Below are positions 1-11,279 of a DNA stretch of 64,000 nucleotides, one piece after another; position 1 is the first letter of the stretch, and every line of letters starts with the position of its first letter. The position numbers and the translations under genes are program-made. The notes under the pieces were generated by a model that made no database searches, was not told the DNA's origin, and saw only the letters and a list, made by a program, of their open reading frames with translations. The stretch is taken from assembly GCA_027924645.1 (NCBI GenBank), contig BSBN01000445.1, positions 1,798,001-1,862,000 on the forward strand. Direction: 5' to 3'. The stretch comes from Cunninghamia lanceolata. Lineage: Eukaryota; Streptophyta; Pinopsida; Cupressales; Cupressaceae.

Positions 1-90
1 CTATTAGCCAACACATACACTAACAGGGAAAACATATGAAAATTTACTTTCTACGAAAAATTCACCAGCTGCATGTTTTCACTTATCAGT

Positions 91-590
91 TTAGCTCAAT
101 CTATGTATTGATCACTACAAATCAATAAAATGAAATGACACGTCCAATATTCAAAAGAATTATATTTTGCACTTCCAACAACACGATGCAACAAGGTGAT
201 CATATCAGAGATCTCCTCCTTAAAGTGACCTCTTTTTAGATTGGTAGGGAGCCTAAACTTCCATTTCTTTTTGACTTCCTGCTAACTTTTGGCAATGTGG
301 CTTTGACACGAATCTTTCTTATCCCAGTAAAATCCCCAACCAATGGTAATAGAAACATCAATGAATTTCTCATAATCAACCAACTTTAAAGCATGAGAAA
401 TAGCTTCCAAATTAATTTTAGTTATCATGGAGCCATCTGAGGCTCGTATCTCTTGTGAATTAGGGAAATAATTATTAGCACATGCAACAACTAGGTTAGG
501 ACAAGGCAAAGTAGGTGGGAAATCTCCAGCTCGGTCTAACCCACTACTTACAATTTTCTCTACAAGAGAAGACTTGGCTTCTAGCTACAT
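91..590 (-). pseudogene. ORF-X family fragment X1 (unknown protein)
   Basis: I do not recognise this protein. It matches the ORF-X copy at 49-52.5 kb (X2): both contain the motif VxCANNY, then a KINLxA(I/L) stretch, then an (S/C)FE-W block and a W/stop-(A/V)KLIS motif. The frame is open from about 590 down to a TAG at 282-284 and continues to about 100, where a TGA stands at the tryptophan of the WVKLIS motif of X2. Both stops are single C/T or G/A transitions from the residue expected. No start codon or flanking element boundary can be assigned. The homology is seen directly by aligning translations; function is unknown. Confidence 0.55.
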
Positions 591-594
591 TCTC

Positions 595-1737
595 TTCCAA
601 AAATCTTCTAGGTCTATGTGACAAGGTCTGTATCTTTCACTCTCAACAAACCATTCTCCACAACAAGAACAACCAAAGCCCCTTGGAACTTATACTTCAT
701 CTTGTCCAGTTTGAGAAACTAAAAAGGAAATAACTCTGAAACATTCAAGGACGCAAAAGAGGTCCACAGTATATTTGAAGGAAAATAATTATCTAGATTC
801 ATGAAAGAAATATTGCTCTTCCCAACCAGCAAATAACAATTACACTGTCACAACAAGAGAGAGACGAAGGAGAAAAGCCAATTGAGCTAACTTGTATACA
901 AGGATTCCTATGAATTCTCCATGAGTGGCTAGACTGGAAGCTCTACTCAATATATCTCCTTCATAGTATTATGAGACTTTTCTTTATGGGGTGACCAATT
1001 TATCTAATTCTCATCTCAAATCTCATTAATTCCCTCATAAATTTCATTTATTACTGGTGGCATATCATACTTTGAAATTCATAAATAGTCCCCCTTTGTT
1101 TCCCTCCAAAAAGAGTTCCCACACCTTTTTTAGCATTCCAAATTTATTATGGGATGACAGGTGTAACCTCTTCGTACTTATCGCTAGCTCAGAAGGAGGC
1201 ATCACGGGAGTGATGAGCGCATTCAATCAGGAAGTTAGAGATTTTCTTAATTGATGAACCCACTAAGTGCGAGTTTAGAAGTTTAAAGAACTTCCGACCC
1301 TCTGACTACAAAGTATTTCTCTTCTAGACAAAAGACACAAGACTGATAGATAAGTCCTAAAGGCATTCACTTTCACGAAGAGTTAGGAAATCAGGAGGTT
1401 CATGAACTCTTGAACTCATCGACTGAGGTTCAAAAATACAAAGGATTACCAACCGGGCATAAAAATAACTAAGAAGGCATGACTTCAGAACAAAGTATGA
1501 ATAGTGATGAATAAGGAATGGGAATGACTTAACATATGAATGCTTTAGCAAATTCCAAAAATAAGGTAACAACAAGCTCTACTAGGGAACAAGGACTAAA
1601 CATGATGTGGAGAATCCAGAAAAACTTGGCACAAGGTCTTATTCTAGGGGGCAACAAAGTCACACCAAAAATGACACACAACACACAAGGAAAGCAAGGA
1701 AAGAAACTATGATACATAGAGGGGTTCTAAAACATCA
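595..1737. other. Non-coding stretch left of Gyp-1
   Basis: No convincing coding sequence in either strand; short open frames here have no recognisable motif. The part next to 1737 lies downstream of the Gyp-1 pol stop and may be its 3' untranslated region or a decayed LTR, but no matching partner repeat was found in the window. Confidence 0.4.
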
Positions 1738-2860
1738 CTAGTTGTACAATTTGAGATCTTGCCCATTGTAGGCAAGAGGCATTGACATTCTATTAGGGTA
1801 TTCTAGCAAGAAGCCATTCTCACCAATAACTTGTTTGATCATGAAAGGTCCCTTCCAAAGAGAATCAAATTTTCTTATGAGCTCCTTTCAGTTCTCTTCT
1901 TCTATCCCATAATAACACAACATCTCCCACTACAAAATTTCTCTACTTGGCTTTTCTATCAAATATCTTCTTTACTACCTACTAATGTCTAGTAATTCTG
2001 TTGACAACCAATTCTCTCTATTCTTCTAGTTTTTTTAGATACATTATCCTTTTTTCAAGTGCTAATTGGAATTGCTCATCTTTAATTGCCTTTTGTAGGT
2101 TAAGTGTTGATAATTCTAAAGGAATAGGTATTGCACTATCAATTCCATATACCAAATGGAAAGGAGACATACCAATTTCTCTTTTATATGTTATTCTATC
2201 AGCCCATAAGGTATCATAGATGTTCTTATGCCATCCTTTTTGGTTTTCATCCATCAACTTCTTAACAATTGAAATTAGATTTTTGTTACTCGACTCAGCT
2301 TGCCCATTCCCTTGTGGGTAGTAATCAGATGAATGAGCAAGGCTAATTCCATAATCATAGCAAAACAAAGAAAACTCAGAGGAAGATAAACTACTTGCAT
2401 TATCTGTGATAATTTTCTTAGGTATACCAAATCTAACTAGGATATTCTACTTAAGAAAATTACAAACTACTTCCTAAGTGGTATGTTTCACAAGAATTGC
2501 TTCTACCCACTTAGTAAAATAGTTAGTAATAGTCAAGATGTGTGTATGATCGGCATTTAAATTAGGATTAACTGGCCCAATAAAATCTAACCCCCATTGT
2601 TGAAATGGCTCATCAATTATTACTGACCTTAGGGGCAAAGCAGCTAAGTGAGGTCTGCTAGTAAACTTTAGACACTTCTCACATTTTGACACCCATTCAT
2701 AGGCATCTTTGAACATACATGTCCAACAGAAGCACTATTATAGGATTTTAAAAGCAGTCACAGAAGCTGAAAAGTGTCCACCACAGGCTTCATTGTGAAA
2801 AGTCTTCAGTAGCTTCTTTTTTTGTTCCTTATCAACACATCTCAAAAAGGTCCCATCCAC
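1738..2860 (-). pseudogene. Gyp-1 integrase remnant
   Basis: Integrase inserts the cDNA into chromosomal DNA. Visible are an HHCC zinc-binding region (HNEACGGH near 2800, then CEKC near 2680), the first catalytic Asp in GLDFIGP (about 2587), the second in ITDN (about 2420) and the Glu in GQAESSNKN (about 2296), followed by a C-terminal tail with LLWDRR and LWKGPF-like motifs. Nonsense codons include two adjacent TAGs at 1979-1984 and one at 1943-1945, each readable as CAG-to-TAG. The three catalytic acidic residues survive, but the frame does not. Confidence 0.8.
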
Positions 2861-3166
2861 TCCTTTCTTATATAGATTTCCCTTCTAGAGGATATACTTG
2901 CTAGACTTAAGTTTCAAGTTCATTTTCTCCTTAGTGGACAAATGGGATGAGAATTCACCATATGTTAGTAGATAAGAAATGTTTGAAAACCATTCATCAG
3001 TGGTACTTGCAAATAAGACAAGGGGCAAATTTTCATCTTTAGTTGGCATACTCTCAACAATAATTTTGCATATACCTTTACCTCTAACCAAATAGGTAGG
3101 TTTGAGGTCTATGTCATACTTCTATACCTTCACCGCCTAGGCTCCTCTTTGGTTATAGTAAATCTC

Positions 3167-3720
3167 CTATTGGGTGAGGATACTCTTGACAACAGAGTCA
3201 GGAACATTGACAATAACATGGGAATGCAGAATATAGAACCTAAAATTCTTCAATGCCTCCACTGCTACATATGCATGCTTGTCCATGGGAGAGTATTTGA
3301 ACTCATGCTTCTTTAGAGGTACAGTCATAAAAGAAATGGGAGTTTCAATCCCTTGTTCATTTTTCTGCAATAAGATAGCTGAAAGAGTGTGCTCGGATGC
3401 ATAACAGTACATAATGAAATATTTTTCAAAATCAAGATGCACTAAGGTGGGAGCATTAGTGATGGCTATTTTAATATCTTCAAAGGCTTTCTTACCTTCT
3501 TTGTTCCATTTAAAGATTGGATGGTTCTTCATTATCTCTATGATATGTCTTGTTAATTCAACAAAATTTGGGACAAACCTTCTCAAAAAATTAACCAAAT
3601 CAGAGAATGATCTAGTGTTACTCTTAGTTGCTGGGAGGCTCAATTGCTGAATTGCTTTGACCCTTTCAGGATCAATTTTAATACCATCCTTAGAAACAAT
3701 GTGACCTAATTGCTTGCCTT
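3167..3720 (-). pseudogene. Gyp-1 gypsy-type RNase H remnant
   Basis: This segment follows the reverse transcriptase and corresponds to the RT connection and RNase H, which removes RNA from the RNA/DNA hybrid during reverse transcription. The connection is seen in FLRRFVPNF and FKWNKEGKKAFEDIK; the RNase H start is seen in YCYASEHTLSAILLQ, where families normally have D at the first Y or C of that motif, so the first catalytic Asp appears lost. Just downstream (3137-3139 and 3122-3124) two TAGs stand where relatives have W and Q. Confidence 0.7.
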
Positions 3721-3739
3721 GGGTTACTGCAAATATGGA

Positions 3740-4591
3740 TTATTTAGGGTTCAAGGAAATATCGTGATCTTTGCTCCTTTGTAGTACCACTTCCAGATCA
3801 TGAAGATAATCCTTTCTCTTCTTAGAGAAGACAGTTAAGTCATCTAGGTAAACAACAATTACCCTATTCTTTATATCACAAAAAGTCAAATCCATCACTC
3901 TTTCAAAGGTGGCCCCTACGTTGATGAGGCTGAATGACATCCTGTTATATGCAAACACACCAATTGGAGCGGTAAACAATATTTTGTGTTGATCTTCTAG
4001 GGCTACCTCTATCTAATTGTACCCTAAAAAGCCATCCAACATGGACATCATCTCTGAATCCAAGATAGTCTATAGAAGGTGATCCATCACTGGCAGAGGA
4101 TAGTTATCCTTTAGGGATGCTTGGTTCAAATTACAAAAACCAACATAGATTTTGATCTCCCTGTTCTTTTTCCTTACAGGCATGATGTTGGCAACCCACA
4201 TAGAGTGGTGAATGGGGTAGATTATTTTTTCTTTTAGCATTTTGTCAATTTTACTAAATATGGTCTTAGACACTTTAGGATTATATGTCCTTTGTTTTTG
4301 CCTGAATGGTGAAGTATCAGGCTTCAGTGGGATGTGGTGCTCTAGTTCTCCATTTCTAAACTTTTTCAAGTCTGCATAACACCACATCAAGACATCTTTG
4401 TAACAAATTAGAAAATAAATTAAATGCTCTTGCTCCTTGGGAGAGAAGTATTTCCTGATACAAATAATCTTAGGGTCCTCCTTCGTACCAATGTTACTAC
4501 GATCATAATCAGCTAACGATCTAATAGAAATCTTATTCTTTTGCTTTATGTACTGATCATATCTGTTAAAGAGGTCCTTAAGGGAGACCAA
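3740..4591 (-). pseudogene. Gyp-1 reverse transcriptase remnant
   Basis: Reverse transcriptase copies the element RNA into DNA. Early RT motifs are seen in LEHHIPLKPDTSPFRQKQR and in the stretch ending NYPLPVMDHLL; the catalytic box is VVYLDDLTVFS at about 3839-3856. The usual PFGLINAGATF motif reads SFSLINVGATF. A TAG at 4013-4015 interrupts the conserved GYNQI motif (Q to stop). The domain is close to full length, in two open pieces joined by about 90 bases with stops. Confidence 0.85.
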
Positions 4592-5240
4592 ACCCTTGGG
4601 AGTTTTGTTCCCCTTTAACTGAGTTCCTTCAGACCCCTGGCCATTGTGAGAACTGGTCTCTCCTTCAAGAATATTGTTACTCTCATCAGAACTTCCTTCA
4701 ATGAAAACATTAGCAAATGACTCAACCTTTTCAAGAAAAGAGATAATTTGTTGGTCATTATTAAATACCTACTAGTGGTTGACATTATCAGGTACGTTGG
4801 GCCAACAGACTACCTTAACCCTGTAAGGTTTTTCCTTTAAGTCTGGGTGAGGTAAGAGAAGAGGTGCAGAAACAACCAATGAATCAACCTAGGTATTTTG
4901 GTCTTTGGGTACAACTTCTATTGAGAAGGCATCAAAATCCTTAATACAGTCCCACACCCTATTCTTGTAGTGTCTTAGCCTCCTATTCTTCACTGTATAT
5001 ATTTTCCTCACCTATTTGATAATTAGTTCAGTATCACCCTTTGCCTTCAGCTATTTAATGCCCTTCTCTTTAGCCAATGCTAATCCCAACAACAAGGCCT
5101 TGTCTTTAGCTGTATTATTGGTGTTATCAAACTCTAACTTATAAGCGAAGGTAAATCTATAATCATTGGGGGGAAATAAAACAACATCAACACCTAACCT
5201 AGCAGTAGAACAAAGCCCATCAAATTCCACAGTCCATACC
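4592..5240 (-). pseudogene. Gyp-1 extra RNase H-like domain and linker upstream of RT
   Basis: Between protease and reverse transcriptase lies an RNase H-like fold of the ribonuclease HI/archaeal-like kind: EVWTVEFDG opening (about 5240), FAYKLEFDNTNNTAKDKALL (about 5140), then GDTELIIKQV and FDAFSIEVVPKDQN (about 4900-5040). The last motif matches the family signature FDAFNIxxVPRxxNxxADxLA, here with A-D altered to V-D. It is followed by about 280 bases of acidic, Ser-rich linker. The same domain in the same place occurs in Gyp-2. Classical Tat/Ogre elements carry their second RNase H after RT, so this position is notable. Identification is by motif, not by search. Confidence 0.65.
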
Positions 5241-5899
5241 TCATTGGCCAAATTGGGACTGATTATGTTAGAATCTTCTTCTACAATCAAGGTAAACATG
5301 TGGGTTCCTGGTCTAGTCTCTACATATAATATATCTGCCCTTGGGTCCACTGACTTCAACACAGTGAACTTTGCCTTAGGTTCAGGGTTTAGGCAAACTT
5401 TCTTGCCATCCACCAATATTAGAGCATGAGACCAATCCATTTGTATTTCTCCTCCCAAGTCTCTATAGAAACTTTTGCTCAGAAGTATCCTATAGCTCGC
5501 AGGAATATCAACCACTAAGATAGTTAGCTTCAATCTTTTCTTAGGGTACACTGCGAGGGCAACTTGTGCATCCTTAATTTGACCTAGGATTGACACTTGT
5601 GAAGAATCTAGGGAAAATCACCTACCATGAGAGGATGCAATTGACAAACCTAGGGCTTTAACTACCTAGGCTAGCATGACATTATATGAGGCTCTAGAGT
5701 TAATAACATAGTTCCTTAATTTGTAGCCAGCAATATATAATGACACATAAAAAGGTTCTGGCTTTTCAAATGGATTCTTGGGATGATGATCTTTGGAGTG
5801 AGAATTTGTACAATTTTGGGTCTTAGTGTGAATTACATTTTCATCAGATATTTGAGAATTAAATTGAGAAGGAGAGGGTTCTTGTTTAACATATCTCAC
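5241..5899 (-). pseudogene. Gyp-1 aspartic protease remnant
   Basis: Retroviral-type aspartic protease that would process the polyprotein. The N-terminal half shows PFYVSLYIAG followed by VINSRASYNVM, where the catalytic D-S/T-G triad has become N-S-R. The C-terminal half shows LVVDIPASYRILLS and GGEIQMDWSHALI, typical of the gypsy protease end. The two halves are separated by a short stop-containing gap near 5597-5665. The missing catalytic Asp and the break make it inactive. Confidence 0.75.
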
Positions 5900-6067
5900 A
5901 AGCCTATCTAATTTAGAAGGGTTAAGTCTAATATACTCAACTTGAGAGATTTAATTTTAGTATTATTGAAAGATTTAACAATGCCAAAGGAACTAGAAAC
6001 AATAGCTTCAGAAGAAGAAGGGGAAGGTACCTCTACATACGCATCCTTTGGTGTGGCAACTTCTATC
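5900..6067 (-). pseudogene. Gyp-1 gag-protease junction, truncated by Cop-1
   Basis: Translation of the minus strand gives a Ser-rich stretch (SPSSSEAIVSSSFGIV) leading, after a frame change, into the protease segment. It ends where the Cop-1 LTR begins, so the rest of gag is not here. Confidence 0.45.
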
Positions 6068-7577
6068 TATTGCAAGTATGTGCTAATCGGTGTTGTCATT
6101 GGTGTCAATTATATCTTCTAATGTTTCTATTGTTGGTTGATTAAGTTATTGTGTTAAAGTGATTTTAATGACTTGCAGAAGTGCTAATGATGTCAGCATA
6201 TTGCTCTTGTTGCTGAATTTCCAAGTGTTTTTGAGAAAATTTGATAAATACTGAAGACAATGTTGTGAAGTATTTTGGCTTACAGGATACTATACGAGTT
6301 TTTGCTCCGCATTTCTCCTATATTGAAAATCGAAGTGTGAGTTTTCGATATGTTTTATAGAAGTAGTCAAAGATGTTAAATCCAAAATTTGGTGGTCTGG
6401 AACATTGTGGCCTGAAAGTTATGTTCACCAGTTTGAAGACTATGCCTAGCAGCATCTGCAGTGTGACAAAGAGAAAGTATTTTTCTCTGTATTCCTCCAT
6501 ATTTTGGTTTTTGGTCTTGTAGTTCTAGATGAGTGTTCCTAAGATCCATATCTATGTTCCATCCAAAGTAATTATGATTTGGTGCTCCAGAATGTAGCTT
6601 TCATGAGTAGCAGAGCTTAGCAATGTTGATTGTGAGCAACCTTTGATCTGTCTTCAAGAGAGATTTGTTGTAGCTGGATTTGTTGGGTCTAAGGTGATTT
6701 CATATTGTTTGTGGATGTCTCCAAATCATGTTGAAGGCTTGTGCTTAGTCTGCAAGTTATGGCTGTGTTCTTGGAAGTGTGTCCCTAAAGATCTTATGTT
6801 AACACCAGTTTTGGCCCACTTGGTTGTTTACACTCTTTGTGGATGTGCTTCATGGATTGTGTAAGTGTGTTGAAGCATGTGAAGATGTATTGAAGTATGA
6901 GCTAAGTTGTGAGGTGTTTTACCTTCATTCCTTTGCTCCATGGGAATGTTTAGGTCTAGACCTAATTTGAATTATGTATGTTTGCTAACCTTGGAGACTG
7001 TTCCAAAGGTTGTAGAATGTGTTTCTAACCTTGATGAATTTTTCAAGGTTGATGATTGATATAAAATAAGTGTAAAGGATTCATGTGTATGTGCAAAAAT
7101 GTGAAGATGAGGATGTTTGTGTTGTGAGGCTGCGAAGGTGATATGTATTGTGCTTCATTGGAATTGAACTCAGGCATGTGGTAGATGCTATCATATTAGT
7201 TCATGGCAGTGAGTCCTTTTGGCAGTGATCCCTTTTGGTAGTGAGCCTATTGCAGTGAGCATTTCTTTGGACAATGAGTCCTTGGGCAGTGAGCCCTTTG
7301 GAAGTGAGCCTCTTTGTAATTCGGTATTGATACTAATATATATTGTGGGCTAATCCTCACCGTAGGTTTTCCCTTTTAGGGTTTTCCAAGTAAAAATCTT
7401 GTGTTCTCTTGTGCATGGTGTTGATGTGATTAAGTTTCTGTTATTTTTTTTCATGTTTAATATTCATAACATAATTAGGGTTTAAGTGAATTGATGTGGA
7501 TGTGATTATGTTTGTGATGGTTTAAAGTTTTTGATAAACTGATTCACCCCCCTCTTAGTTGTCTTGTGAAATCAACA
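6068..7577 (+). repeat. Cop-1 5' LTR (copia-type)
   Basis: The right end is fixed by AATCAACA followed by a primer-binding site. The left end is placed by alignment with the Cop-3 LTR: TATTGCAAGTATG here against TGTTGCAAGTATG there, so the terminal TG has mutated to TA. It contains the AGGGTTTTCC-AGTAAAAATCTTG and CACCCCCCTC motifs shared with the Cop-2 and Cop-3 LTRs, and a degenerate short tandem repeat around 7200-7320. No 3' partner survives in the window. Confidence 0.75.
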
Positions 7578-7579
7578 AT

Positions 7580-7591
7580 TGGTATCAAAGC
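7580..7591 (+). other. Cop-1 primer-binding site
   Basis: TGGTATCAAAGC directly after the LTR differs at one base from TGGTATCAGAGC, the site complementary to the 3' end of plant initiator tRNA-Met used by many copia elements. Confidence 0.8.
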
Positions 7592-7675
7592 AAGGTTCCT
7601 TTGAAGAAAGCTTAACAACTTGAGGTAGATCTGGGATGATGCATAGAAGGATGTTTCTTTGTTTAATCTCTAAAA

Positions 7676-8101
7676 ATGAGGATAGTAAGTCATTTGATCT
7701 TTCTTGTATATGAAGTTTGGAACTTAGTTGTAACTACACTCAGCACTAGCAAATCTAAGAAGATTATGGAAATGGATCAAAAGATTGCTAATGATATGGA
7801 AGATGACATTGCAAGAAGAATAAAATTAGATGTTGATAAGCATAGGGATAAGCTGTTTCTTAAGTGTTTTAGTTGTGGCAAGATTGGTCATTATGCATTA
7901 AGATGTCCAAAAGAAATTTTGATAGGTAAGAAAAAGGAAAATGAAAGTAGAGTGCCTAAGAAAAGCCACTGTGTGAAAATGGATACAGGTATATCTAAAT
8001 CTGATGTTGAAGACAATGAAGATAATGACTGCTTGCTCACTAATTCAAGAGATGACACTTGTGGTACTGACTCTAAAGGATGTATGAAAAAAATTCTCTA
8101 G
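7676..8101 (+). pseudogene. Cop-1 gag C-terminal fragment with zinc knuckle
   Basis: Nucleocapsid part of copia Gag, which packages the element RNA. The knuckle CFSCGKIGHYALRC (about 7867-7908) has perfect CCHC spacing. Around it are Lys/Arg-rich and then acidic stretches. The large N-terminal capsid part of Gag is missing: only about 85 bases separate the primer-binding site from this frame, so the element had an internal deletion. It ends at a TAG and continues in another frame into protease. Confidence 0.75.
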
Positions 8102-8690
8102 AGGTAAGTCTTAATAGTGAAAATACTTTTCAAGAAAAGAACTACTAGGTTATTGACAGTAGTTACTTAAATCATATAACCGGTGATAGAAGCAAGTTTA
8201 TTAATTTTGAGAAATGTAATGGAGGATCAATTATATTTGATGATAATTGTATTGATGAGATATGTGGAAGAGATCAATCTTTCTTGATGGAAAACATATT
8301 AATAATGATGTTCTTTATGTTAAAAGTTTAAGGCAAAATCTTGAGTGTTGGACAGTTGTGTAGAAAAGGATATAGTCTTGTATTTCAGGATGATGGTTTT
8401 GAGATCAGGAAGAAGTCTAAAATTGTGATAGCTACTGGAAAGAGAACAAAAGGAAACCTTTATCATCTCAGAGAAGGTCGCAATTATTTTTCTATGACTT
8501 AGATTAGTGAAATTTGGCTCTGGCATAGGAGATTGTGTCACATCAATCTTGGTAATCTGGTCAGGATAAATTTAGTTCAAGCTGTGAAAGATCTGCCAGA
8601 GATTACAAAACCTATTAGTATCATCTACAAGGTGTGTCAAGGTGGAAAGCAAGCAAGAGGAAGTATACAAGATGAAGAAAAATTTCTATC
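8102..8690 (+). pseudogene. Cop-1 protease and GAG-pre-integrase remnant
   Basis: Broken copia protease: VIDSSYLNHITGD near 8150, where D-S-G is expected and the codon before VIDS is TAG where the family has W. Further on, LSVGQLC and KGYSLVFQ mark the linker, and LWHRRLCHIN (about 8518) is the GAG-pre-integrase zinc-binding motif with the second cysteine pair in VCQGGKQ. Several frameshifts. Confidence 0.7.
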
Positions 8691-9182
8691 AGATTGTTAG
8701 AGTTGGTCCATACAGATCTTTGTGGTCCTACAAGAGTTAGGAGTTTGCATGATGACAAGTATTTTATGTTATTTATTGATGATTATTCTAGAATGACTTG
8801 GGTTACTTTTTTTAAAGAAAAATTAGAATCCCTATATAAGTTTAAAGCATTTAAAGCAATGGTAAAAAATGAGTTGGATATGAAGATCAAATGTTTGAGG
8901 TCTGACAAAGGAGGAGAGTTTACTTCTTATGAGTTTAATGTGTTCTGTGAGAATCATGGGATAAAGAGGTAGTTATCTACTCCTGGAACTCCACATCAGA
9001 ATGGAGTGGTTGAAATGAAGAATATGATTGTTCAAGAAGCTGCAAGGAAAATGATAAAAGAAGCAAATATATAAGAAGTATATTGGAGAGAAGCAATTGA
9101 TACTGTTGTCTACATACATAATAGAGTATAGTTGAAAGAAAATGATACAAAGACTCCCTATGATCTATGGTATGGAAGGACT
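8691..9182 (+). pseudogene. Cop-1 integrase remnant, truncated by Cop-2
   Basis: Copia integrase core: first Asp in HTDLCGP, second in RSDKGGEF, Glu in NGVVEMKN, so the D,D,E set is complete. TAGs occur before LSTPGTP and at V-stop-LKEN, both at positions with Q in relatives. The frame reaches a PYDLWYGRT motif at about 9178 and is cut by the Cop-2 LTR. RT and RNase H of Cop-1 are not seen. Confidence 0.8.
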
Positions 9183-10698
9183 TGTTGGCAACATGGTCTA
9201 GAGACATTGCTAATATGACTTTGTGATGATGTTGTCATTAATGGAAACAATCAAATATGATTGGGGATATATATGGAGACAAGTTTTGTATAGTCTTTGT
9301 GGTCTAGAAAGAATGACTTAGTCAAAATGACTAAGTGTTGGCAGCTTACTGAGTTAGCAATAGAGATTTGATTGGTACTCCTCTGCAGATATAGATTCTG
9401 GTATGCGGTTCTAGTATGTTGCACATAATTGTTTGATGTTTCTATACTACAAATTTCATGTCCTAGTAATCTCTGGAAGTTACACCATGCACTGCTTAAG
9501 TCTAGATGAATAAAGTTCAATTATAAACAATGCAGAACACTTGAGTATCTTACTCTGCATTCCTTTGCTATTGGTTGTTTCAATTTGTGGTTTGGGGGTG
9601 TTGTAAACACATGTTAGGAGTATCCAATTCTAGATTTGTAGAGTCTAATTTTTAACTGATGATCATCTTAAAGATCTTAAGTATCGGCACTCAGATTGAC
9701 AATGTTTCATAGTGACAGAGTCAATAGTTCAGAGATCCGTAGTTTTCCCCATAAGAATATTATGACTTGTGATTCTAAAGGTATGTTAGGAGATGTGTAA
9801 TGAATGTCTAATATCAATTTTAGAGTCCCATGTGGTCCACATTAGAAGTTGTGATATGACAGTAGAATTGGTTAAGTGTATACTTAAGGATGAGGCCGAC
9901 ATACAAGTTGGATTGATGTGCGATAAAGATATATTGTTTGGATCATCATTCTAAGTGGTTATATAATAGGTCCATACCTATATGAAGGTTCTTGAAGGAT
10001 TACATTGGTTCGCATAACTTCCCATGAAAAGAATTCAAGCTAATAAAGTATAACTTTTTGTGTACATGTTTCATCTCTGGCTAGCCGACCTAGTTTTGAG
10101 TTAGATCTTGTTGAGGATATAAATACCTGATGGATTTTGATGTTAAGGGATGCAATGAATTACTGAATTCATATGTGTGTGATCTAACATCATTTTTGTG
10201 ATCCAAAAAGTGTAGTAAGAGTGCATAGGATAATAGAACATAATAGATGTGAGTAGAGAAGAAAAACATAGTAGTCATGATGAAGAGCTTTGAATCTATA
10301 TTTTGAGCTATCAATGCAACTATATTCCAACATTCAATAGATGCATTTGTAATAGTTCTTAATTAGCAGTGAGCATTTCTCTCTTCTCTTCTATCTTTCT
10401 TTCTCAGTGGGTAGTGAATCCACTTGGACAGAGAGTCCACCTGTAATGAGCATTTCTATGTAATATCTTGTAACCGGTTATAATATATTGTGATCTAACA
10501 CTCACCATGGTTTTTCCTTTTTTGGGGTTTTCCACGTAAAAATCTTGGTGTCTATGTGTTATGACTTTATGGTTGTTCTTCCTATGTTTATTTTTCTTTC
10601 ATGTTATTGAATTTGGTAAATGGATTAAAGAACATGTGAAAGAATGGTTTTATAGAATACTAATTCACCCCCCCTCTCAGTATTCCTTATGTTCAACA
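9183..10698 (+). repeat. Cop-2 5' LTR (copia-type)
   Basis: It starts TGTTGGCAAC inside the Cop-1 integrase and ends GTTCAACA before a primer-binding site, giving the usual TGTTG...CAACA ends. It shares TGTTGTCATT, AAAAATCTTG and CACCCCCCCTCTCAG with Cop-1 and Cop-3 but is clearly diverged. No partner LTR is present in the window, so the element is truncated on its right. Confidence 0.75.
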
Positions 10699-10700
10699 AT

Positions 10701-10712
10701 TGGTATCAGAGA
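10701..10712 (+). other. Cop-2 primer-binding site
   Basis: TGGTATCAGAGA adjoins the LTR; 11 of 12 bases match the initiator tRNA-Met type site. Confidence 0.8.
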
Positions 10713-10769
10713 AAGGTTCCTTGGAAGAAGTCTAATAGCTTGAGGAAGATCTAGGAAAGTGAACACATG

Positions 10770-11214
10770 AAAGCCATAAGATATCCTACTCCTCCAAAAG
10801 CAATTCATGTAGGTAGTGTTACAATTGATGATTGCATATATGTCAGCAATGAATAACTAAAAATTGCTCTTAAAGATCTTGATAGGTCTAAAGCAGATAT
10901 TCCAGATTTGAAGAAAAATGTCAGGGAAGTTGATGAATGTATCTTGAAGCTAAGGGAGCAAGTCAAGAAATCTAAGGAAGGGAACAAGGAGCTAAGTGAA
11001 TAGTTGAAAGTAGCAAATGAAACCCTAAACAATTTATCAATACTAATTGAAGAGAAAGAAAACGTTGAGGAGCATTTAAATCAAGTTGTGAAAGACAAGT
11101 CTGAGGAATGTGAAAAGTTGGTAAAAGATATTGTGATTCTGAAACATGTTCTGGAAATAGCCAATAGTTACAAGGAAAATGTTGATCATGATGTTAGTCA
11201 TAAACAAACATAGA
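10770..11214 (+). pseudogene. Cop-2 gag coiled-coil fragment
   Basis: After the primer-binding site the plus strand encodes a Lys/Glu/Leu-rich helical stretch (LKDLDRSKADIPDLKKNV, then LKVANETLNNLSILIEEKEN) with heptad-like spacing, as in coiled-coil parts of copia Gag. A TAG at 11001-11003 interrupts it, and it stops at 11212-11214. Matching to Gag rests on position and composition only. Confidence 0.5.
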
Positions 11215-11279
11215 TAAACAAATGCAGATCAAACCTTTATCATCTTGAAAGATATGATGAATTCAGAGAATTCATAATC

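Larger units (their letters stand above)
1738..6067 (-). mobile_element. Gyp-1: decayed Ty3/gypsy retrotransposon (PR-RNaseH-RT-RH-INT)
   Basis: The minus strand carries remnants of a gypsy polyprotein in this order: protease (about 5900-5240), an RNase H-like domain (about 5240-4880), a charged linker, reverse transcriptase (4591-3740), gypsy RNase H (3660-3167) and integrase (2860-1738). The order RT before integrase is the Ty3/gypsy arrangement. The pol frame ends at a TAG at 1738-1740, after an integrase tail ending LKLYN. The right side is interrupted at 6067 by the Cop-1 LTR, so gag and the 5' LTR are not seen. Many in-frame stops and some frame changes make it non-functional. Confidence 0.85.
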
